Translations under genes and position numbers: made by a program
Part shown: one piece after another, positions 1 through 3,645 of the stretch
How the letters are laid out: each line of letters starts with the position of its first letter
How positions within the stretch are numbered: position 1 is the stretch's first letter
The notes under the pieces: generated by a model
The model's database searches: none
What the model was told of the DNA's origin: nothing
Seen by the model: only the letters and a program-made list of their open reading frames with translations
Source: Chloroflexota bacterium
GTDB lineage: Bacteria; Chloroflexota; Limnocylindria; Limnocylindrales; CSP1-4
Reading direction: 5' to 3'
Assembly: GCA_021789355.1 (NCBI GenBank)
Contig: JAJYJR010000399.1
Coordinates: forward strand, 1 to 5,808
Length of the DNA stretch: 5,808 nucleotides

Positions 1-809
1 AGGGTGACGAGGTGGCGGGCCGCTTCGATCCGATGCTCGCCAAGGTCGCGGCGTGGGGGCGCGGCCGCGAGGAGGCCCTCGACCGGCTGACGGCCGCCCT
101 CGATGCGACCGTCGTGCTTGGGCTGACCACCAACCTGCGCTTCCTGCGCTGGCTCGTGCGCTCCGCCGCGGTCCGGGAAGGGCGCATGCGCACCGACACG
201 ATCGAGTCGCACTGGCCGCCGCCCGAGGGATGGGGACCGCCGGCCATCCCGGAGGCGGCATGGCAGCTCACGGCTCGGCTGCTGCTGGACGCGGATCGGC
301 ACGCGGGGCCGGGCGATCCCTGGCGCGGCGGCTGGCGGCCGAACGCCCCCGCGGTGGTGCGGCTGCGGTCCGACGGCGATGAGCGGTCGGTACCGGTGGG
401 CCCCGTATCAACTGGCGAGACCCACGTCCCGGGCGCCGTCGTGGTGCGCGGCGGGACGGTTCACCTGGACATCGAGGGCCGCAGCGTCCCGTTCCGGATC
501 GCGCCTGCGCCGGACGTCGACCGGGCCGCGCGCGAGGCCGCGCACCATGGCTCGGGAGGCGACTCACGGGTCACGGCCCCGATGCCGGGGCGGATCATTG
601 CCGTGCACGTCGCCGAGGCGGTCGCGGTCGCCGCCGGGGCCCCCATCGCGACGCTCGAGGCGATGAAGATGGAGCACGTCGTGACCGCGCCCCGCCCGGG
701 GACCGTGCGGGAGGTCCTGGTGCGGGCCGGCGAGCAGGTCACCTCGGGCGAGTCGCTGGCGGTGATCGGCCCTCCCGACGGCGCCGGGTCCGCGGACGAG
801 GAGGCGTGA
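1..809 (+). CDS. Acyl-CoA carboxylase biotin carboxylase/biotin carrier subunit, C-terminal part (probably methylcrotonyl-CoA carboxylase alpha); 5' partial
   Basis: Biotin-dependent acyl-CoA carboxylase subunit that carries biotin and carboxylates it with ATP and bicarbonate for transfer by a separate beta subunit. The reading frame is open to the left edge (first full codon at 3), and the GTG at 12 is internal: the residues before it (GDE) run straight into the conserved FDPMLAKVAAWG motif of the biotin carboxylase C-terminal domain. That domain ends near VVLGLTTNLRFL (about 120-165). A BT-type linker with DPWRGGWR follows (about 200-500), then a complete biotinyl domain (about 570-770) with EAMKMEH; the biotinylated Lys codon is 666-668. 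The stop overlaps the next gene, an HMG-CoA lyase, which points to the leucine pathway and so to methylcrotonyl-CoA carboxylase. Propionyl- or acetyl-CoA carboxylase alpha subunits share all these motifs and are not excluded. The family assignment is firm; the substrate is inferred from context. Confidence 0.93.
   Translation, partial: GDEVAGRFDPMLAKVAAWGRGREEALDRLTAALDATVVLGLTTNLRFLRWLVRSAAVREGRMRTDTIESHWPPPEGWGPPAIPEAAWQLTARLLLDADRHAGPGDPWRGGWRPNAPAVVRLRSDGDERSVPVGPVSTGETHVPGAVVVRGGTVHLDIEGRSVPFRIAPAPDVDRAAREAAHHGSGGDSRVTAPMPGRIIAVHVAEAVAVAAGAPIATLEAMKMEHVVTAPRPGTVREVLVRAGEQVTSGESLAVIGPPDGAGSADEEA
798..804 (+). promoter_or_regulatory. Shine-Dalgarno site for the HMG-CoA lyase gene
   Basis: GAGGAGG lies inside the last codons of the carboxylase gene. 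It is 1 nt from the GTG at 806 but 7 nt from the in-frame GTG at 812. The normal 5-9 nt spacing therefore favours 812 as the true start. The position within the upstream coding sequence suggests translational coupling. Confidence 0.7.
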
Positions 810-811
810 CC

Positions 812-1747
812 GTGGCCGGGCCGGGAGATCGCGTGCGCATCTACGAGGTCGGGCCGCGCGACGGGCTGCAGAACGAGGCGCGGCGCGTCGCGACCGGGGA
901 CAAGCGCCGCTTCATCGAGCTGCTGGTGGCCGCCGGCCTACAGGACATCGAGGCCACCAGCTTCGTCTCGCCGAGGGCCGTGCCGCAGCTGGCCGACGCC
1001 GACGAGCTGCTCCGATCACTGCCGCGGAATCCCGCGGTTCGGTATCCCGTGCTGGTGCCGAACCTCCGCGGGCTCGAGCGCGCGGAGGCCGCCGGCGCCC
1101 GGGCGATCGCCGTCTTCACCGCCGCCACCGACGCGTTCGCGGAGCACAACATCGGAATGAGCGTGGAGACCTCGCTCCGGACGTTCGGGCCGCTGCTCGA
1201 CCGTGCCGGCGAGCTCGGTTGGTGGCGCCGCGGGTACGTGTCGACCGCGTTCGGGTGCCCCTACACGGGCCGGGTGGAGCCCGAGCGGGCGGTGCGTGTC
1301 GCGGCCCGGCTGCTGGAGCTCGGCGTGGACGAAGTCTGCTTCGGCGACACGATCGGCGTGGCGGTGCCCTCCCAGGTGCGGGAGCTGCTCGGGCGCGTGC
1401 GGGGCTCCGGGCTCCCGGTCGGGCGCGTCGCGCTGCACTTCCACGACACGCGCGGGACCGCGGTCGCGAACGTGGTGGCCGGGCTCGAGGCGGGCGTCCG
1501 CTGCTTCGACTCATCGACGGGCGGGACCGGCGGATGCCCGTACGCCCCCGGGGCCGCCGGCAACCTGGCGACGGAGGACCTGGTCTACCTGCTCGACGGC
1601 CTGGGGCTCCCGCACCGCGCCGCGCTGCGCCGGGTGCTCGAGGCCGCGCGCTTCATCTCGGGTGCCCTCGGCCGGCCGCTCTCCTCGAAGGTCGGACAGG
1701 CGGGGGGCTGGGACCCGGAAACCGGGCAGCCCCAGGGTCGGGCGTAG
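812..1747 (+). CDS. mvaB: Hydroxymethylglutaryl-CoA lyase
   Basis: Cytosolic TIM-barrel lyase that cleaves 3-hydroxy-3-methylglutaryl-CoA to acetyl-CoA and acetoacetate, the last step of leucine breakdown. Numbering from the alternative GTG at 806 (313 aa; 311 from 812), the active site is recognisable: PRDGLQNE with R18 and D19 (human R41, D42), IEATSFVSP with E49, FGDTIG with D181, HFHD with H211 and H213 (human H233, H235), the catalytic Cys in GGCPYAPG (C244, human C266) and N253 (human N275). The regular offset of 22-23 residues means no internal insertion or loss. Length is normal for the bacterial enzyme. The signature before the Cys reads STGGTGGCPY where the classic form is SVAGLGGCPY. 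Start 812 is chosen for its Shine-Dalgarno spacing; 806 overlaps the carboxylase stop (GTGA). It forms an operon with the carboxylase subunit upstream. Confidence 0.96.
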   Translation: MAGPGDRVRIYEVGPRDGLQNEARRVATGDKRRFIELLVAAGLQDIEATSFVSPRAVPQLADADELLRSLPRNPAVRYPVLVPNLRGLERAEAAGARAIAVFTAATDAFAEHNIGMSVETSLRTFGPLLDRAGELGWWRRGYVSTAFGCPYTGRVEPERAVRVAARLLELGVDEVCFGDTIGVAVPSQVRELLGRVRGSGLPVGRVALHFHDTRGTAVANVVAGLEAGVRCFDSSTGGTGGCPYAPGAAGNLATEDLVYLLDGLGLPHRAALRRVLEAARFISGALGRPLSSKVGQAGGWDPETGQPQGRA

Positions 1748-1780
1748 CGCACCCCGCGCCGGCGCGGCGCCGCCTACGCC
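1741..1780. terminator. Candidate bidirectional terminator between convergent genes
   Basis: A 14-bp perfect palindrome (CCGCGCCGGCGCGG, 1754-1767) is nested in an outer inverted repeat, GGCGTAG (1741-1747) and CTACGCC (1774-1780). Both share exactly the same centre (1760.5). The outer arms are the final GCG-TAG codons of the two convergent genes. The 26-nt gap holds no other signal. There is no T-tract on either side, so it is not a textbook intrinsic terminator; stem-loop or Rho-aided ending in both directions is inferred from position. Confidence 0.45.
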
Positions 1781-2211
1781 TGGCTGTCGTCCGGCCAGTC
1801 GAAATCGGTCGGAGCCTGGTTGGTCCGAGCATCGTCGGCCGGCCCGCGCGGCGCCGGCGGCCCGGACGGCGCCGTCGAGACCAGCTCGACCGCCAGGAGC
1901 GCGAGGGCGGCCGGCAGCAGCAGGAAGGCGAGGGCGCCGAGCAGCGGGAAGAGCACCAGCAGCGCGAGGACCGCGACCGTCACGCGCCAGGGACGCGCAT
2001 ACCTGATCCGGCGCACGAGCACCCGGCCGGCCAGGATCGTGGCCACGCAGCCGCCGACGACCAGCGCCACCGTCGGGGCCAGCCCGGGATCCGCGATCGA
2101 CCCGATCAACCCGGTCGCCGACATGACCAGCAGGCCCGCGATCGCGAGCCAGAGGGGGAGGTCGCGAACGGTCAACCAGGGTCGAAGCCAGGTCACGCGC
2201 TGCCGCGTCAT
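1774..2211 (-). CDS. Small multi-pass membrane protein of unknown function
   Basis: A 145-residue protein that I do not recognise. It begins MTRQRVTW and has strongly hydrophobic segments at about residues 18-38, 44-66 and 75-111; the last is long enough for two closely packed helices, giving four in all. Arginines at the N-terminus (R3, R5, R10, R16) and in the 63-76 loop (RVLVRRIRYARPWR) predict, by the positive-inside rule, both ends in the cytoplasm. The C-terminal 30 residues are hydrophilic, rich in Pro and Asp (FDWPDD). No signal peptide or catalytic motif is seen. The ATG at 2211 is 8 nt after the stop of the acyl-CoA dehydrogenase gene on the same strand, so the two are very likely co-transcribed; its own Shine-Dalgarno is weak (GAGACGA), consistent with translational coupling. 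An in-frame ATG further upstream (2463) would lie inside the dehydrogenase gene and is unlikely. The Val/Leu/Ala-rich codons and coupling suggest a real gene. Confidence 0.75.
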   Translation of the reverse strand: MTRQRVTWLRPWLTVRDLPLWLAIAGLLVMSATGLIGSIADPGLAPTVALVVGGCVATILAGRVLVRRIRYARPWRVTVAVLALLVLFPLLGALAFLLLPAALALLAVELVSTAPSGPPAPRGPADDARTNQAPTDFDWPDDSQA

Positions 2212-2219
2212 GATTCGTC

Positions 2220-3392
2220 TCAGACCACCCGCAGCCCCAGGATCTCCCGAGCGATCACCAGACGCTGGATCTGGCTGGTCCCCTCGCCGATCTCGGTGAG
2301 CTTCGCGTCCCGGAGGTAGCGCTCCACCCGGTACTCCTCGACGTAGCCATAGCCGCCGTGGATCTGCACCGCGGCGTTGGTGGCGCGCGACGCTACCTCG
2401 GAGGCGAACAGCTTCGCCTGCGCTGCCTCCAGCCGGTAGGGTCGCCCCCGGTCCTTGAGCCACGCCGCCCGGTGGACCAGCATGCGAGCCGCTGCGAGCT
2501 CCGTGGCCATGTCGGCGACCATGAACCCGACGCCCTGGAAGCTGCCGATGGGCCGGCCGAACTGCCGTCGCTCCCGCGCATAGGCCGTCGAGGCGTCGAG
2601 TGCCGCCTGCGCGAGCCCCAGGGCCATCGCCGCGATCGAGATCCTCCCCCCGTCGAGCACCTGCAGGAAGAGCGGGAATCCGTTGCCCTGCTCGCCCAGC
2701 AGGTTCTCGGCCGGGATGCGACAGCCGTCGAAGTGCAGCTCGCCCGTCGCAGACGCGTGCAGGCCCATCTTCTCCTCGAGCCGGCCAACGGCGAACCCCG
2801 GGGCGTCCGCGGGCACGACGAACGCGCTGACCTCGGCCGACCCGTCGGGGCGCGACCGGGTGCGCGCCGCGACGACGTAGGTCCCGGCCCGGCCCGCGTT
2901 GGTGATGAAGCGTTTCCCACCGTCGATGACCCAGGAGCCGTCCTCCAGCCGGGCCGTGGTGCGCGTGGCTCCCGCATCGCTGCCGGCGCCCGGCTCGGTG
3001 AGACCGTACGCCCCCAGCACGCGGCCCGACGCCATCGGCACCAGGAACCGCTCCTTCTGTTCGCGCGTGCCGGCGATGTGCAGCGGGCCGCAGCCGAGAC
3101 TGGTGTGGGCCGCCACGATGAGCGCGAGCGACCCCCAGGTCCGGGCGATCTCCTCGACGGCAACGGCGTAGGCGAGGGTGTCCATGCCGGCGCCGCCCTC
3201 GTCCTCGGGGTACGGGATCCCCAGCCAGCCCAGCTCGCCGATGCGGCGGACGATCTCGGCGGGGAAGCGGCGGTCGCGCTCGTGCGCGGCCACGACCGGC
3301 TCGACCTCCCGTTCCAGGAAGTCGTGTATTGCGTCCCTGAGGAGCCGGTGCTCCTGGGGCAGCTCGAACTCCACCGGCGCGGAACCTGTCAT
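2220..3392 (-). CDS. Acyl-CoA dehydrogenase, short-chain/butyryl-CoA type
   Basis: FAD flavoenzyme that forms a trans-2,3 double bond in acyl-CoA and passes electrons to electron-transfer flavoprotein; soluble, normally a homotetramer. Numbered from the alternative ATG at 3413 (397 aa), there is an N-terminal helical domain (about 16-125), a beta domain with the signature YGLTEPGAGSDAG (136-148), and a C-terminal helical domain (about 240-390) with RERRQFGRPIG, QIHGGYGYVEEY and IGEGTSQIQ. E377 in EGTSQ is the catalytic base in the SCAD/MCAD position. The place where isovaleryl-CoA dehydrogenase has its base is Gly here (LDGGRI, 253-258). The chosen start at 3392 gives MTGSAPVEFELPQEH, the usual distance to the first helix; the ATG at 3413 would add seven residues, and neither has a good Shine-Dalgarno. 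It is followed 8 nt later by the membrane-protein gene. The family is certain; likely substrates are butyryl-CoA or short branched acyl-CoA, unproven. Confidence 0.95.
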   Translation of the reverse strand: MTGSAPVEFELPQEHRLLRDAIHDFLEREVEPVVAAHERDRRFPAEIVRRIGELGWLGIPYPEDEGGAGMDTLAYAVAVEEIARTWGSLALIVAAHTSLGCGPLHIAGTREQKERFLVPMASGRVLGAYGLTEPGAGSDAGATRTTARLEDGSWVIDGGKRFITNAGRAGTYVVAARTRSRPDGSAEVSAFVVPADAPGFAVGRLEEKMGLHASATGELHFDGCRIPAENLLGEQGNGFPLFLQVLDGGRISIAAMALGLAQAALDASTAYARERRQFGRPIGSFQGVGFMVADMATELAAARMLVHRAAWLKDRGRPYRLEAAQAKLFASEVASRATNAAVQIHGGYGYVEEYRVERYLRDAKLTEIGEGTSQIQRLVIAREILGLRVV

Positions 3393-3442
3393 GCCGCCCG
3401 GGACGTGGTGCATGCCGGAGCCACGGCTCTCGAGGCCCGTCG

Positions 3443-3467
3443 TCTCGCGGTCACGCCGGCCGCGAGA
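3443..3467 (-). promoter_or_regulatory. Stem-loop between the small ORF and the acyl-CoA dehydrogenase gene
   Basis: TCTCGCGG (3443-3450) and CCGCGAGA (3460-3467) form a perfect 8-bp stem with a 9-nt loop. On the minus strand it starts 6 nt after the stop of the 20-residue ORF and lies about 50 nt before the dehydrogenase start. No T-tract follows. It could act as an attenuator, a partial terminator or an mRNA-stability element; such stems also arise by chance in DNA this rich in GC. Confidence 0.35.
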
Positions 3468-3473
3468 TCGCCG

Positions 3474-3536
3474 TCAGGCCTTGGGCTTCTTCGGCTGCTT
3501 CGGTTTCGGCGGTCGCTTCGGCGTCTTGTCGGCCAT
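3474..3536 (-). CDS. Putative 20-residue Lys/Pro-rich small protein
   Basis: A tiny ORF encoding a 20-residue peptide that begins MADKTPKRPP and ends KKPKA, with seven Lys, one Arg, six Pro and one Asp (net charge about +7). It has no hydrophobic segment and would be unstructured. I do not recognise a family. The support is the Shine-Dalgarno: GGAGGTG at 3541-3547, with the GGAGG core 6 nt from the ATG, the best ribosome site in the window. An in-frame ATG at 3740 exists but would overlap the end of the neighbouring hydroxylase gene and has no such site. The ORF sits in the gap between the hydroxylase and the acyl-CoA dehydrogenase, all on the minus strand, and a hairpin follows its stop. It could be a nucleic-acid-binding micropeptide, a leader peptide, or a spurious ORF; expression is not shown by sequence alone. 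Confidence 0.6.
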   Translation of the reverse strand: MADKTPKRPPKPKQPKKPKA

Positions 3537-3540
3537 CTGG

Positions 3541-3547
3541 CACCTCC
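3541..3547 (-). promoter_or_regulatory. Strong Shine-Dalgarno site of the 20-residue ORF
   Basis: The plus strand reads CACCTCC, which is GGAGGTG on the minus strand. It matches seven consecutive bases of the anti-Shine-Dalgarno complement, with 6 nt between the GGAGG core and the ATG at 3536. It is what decides the start of the small ORF. Confidence 0.65.
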
Positions 3548-3559
3548 GCGCGAAGCGTA

Positions 3560-3569
3560 CGACATGTCG
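3560..3569. promoter_or_regulatory. 10-bp palindrome upstream of the small ORF, possible operator
   Basis: CGACATGTCG is a perfect palindrome located 12 nt upstream of the small ORF's Shine-Dalgarno. It is less GC-rich than its surroundings, as many operators are. No convincing -35/-10 pair was found near it. A single short palindrome may well be chance. Confidence 0.2.
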
Positions 3570-3609
3570 CGTGCGCCCCGCGCGGCGTGGGCACGCGGCG
3601 CTCCGGCAG

Positions 3610-3642
3610 CCTGCCAGCGTCCCGGACGCCCCCGCCGGCAGG
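3610..3642 (-). terminator. Stem-loop just after the molybdenum hydroxylase stop codon
   Basis: On the minus strand the arms CCTGCCGGCG (3642-3633) and CGCTGGCAGG (3619-3610) pair over 10 bp with one G-U wobble, around a 13-nt loop, starting 3 nt after the hydroxylase stop. On the plus strand the wobble becomes an A/C mismatch, so the fold favours a minus-strand transcript. There is no T-tract after it, so termination may need Rho. A second GGCAG/CTGCC pairing (3605-3615) competes with it. Confidence 0.45.
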
Positions 3643-3645
3643 AAT

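Noticed and set aside
12..14. GTG at 12 and GTG at 5799 (minus strand) as true gene starts
   Set aside because: Both lie inside conserved family motifs whose preceding residues continue to the window edge, so both genes are truncated by the window and do not start there.
1219..2319. 366-codon open frame on the plus strand
   Set aside because: It is an out-of-frame shadow of the HMG-CoA lyase continuing antisense through the membrane-protein gene, and its translation is Arg/Gly/Ala low complexity.
2212..2463. N-terminal extension of the membrane protein to an ATG at 2463
   Set aside because: The extension would be read out of frame within the dehydrogenase gene and is Arg/Gly/Ala low complexity, while the ATG at 2211 begins right where the hydrophobic protein pattern starts.
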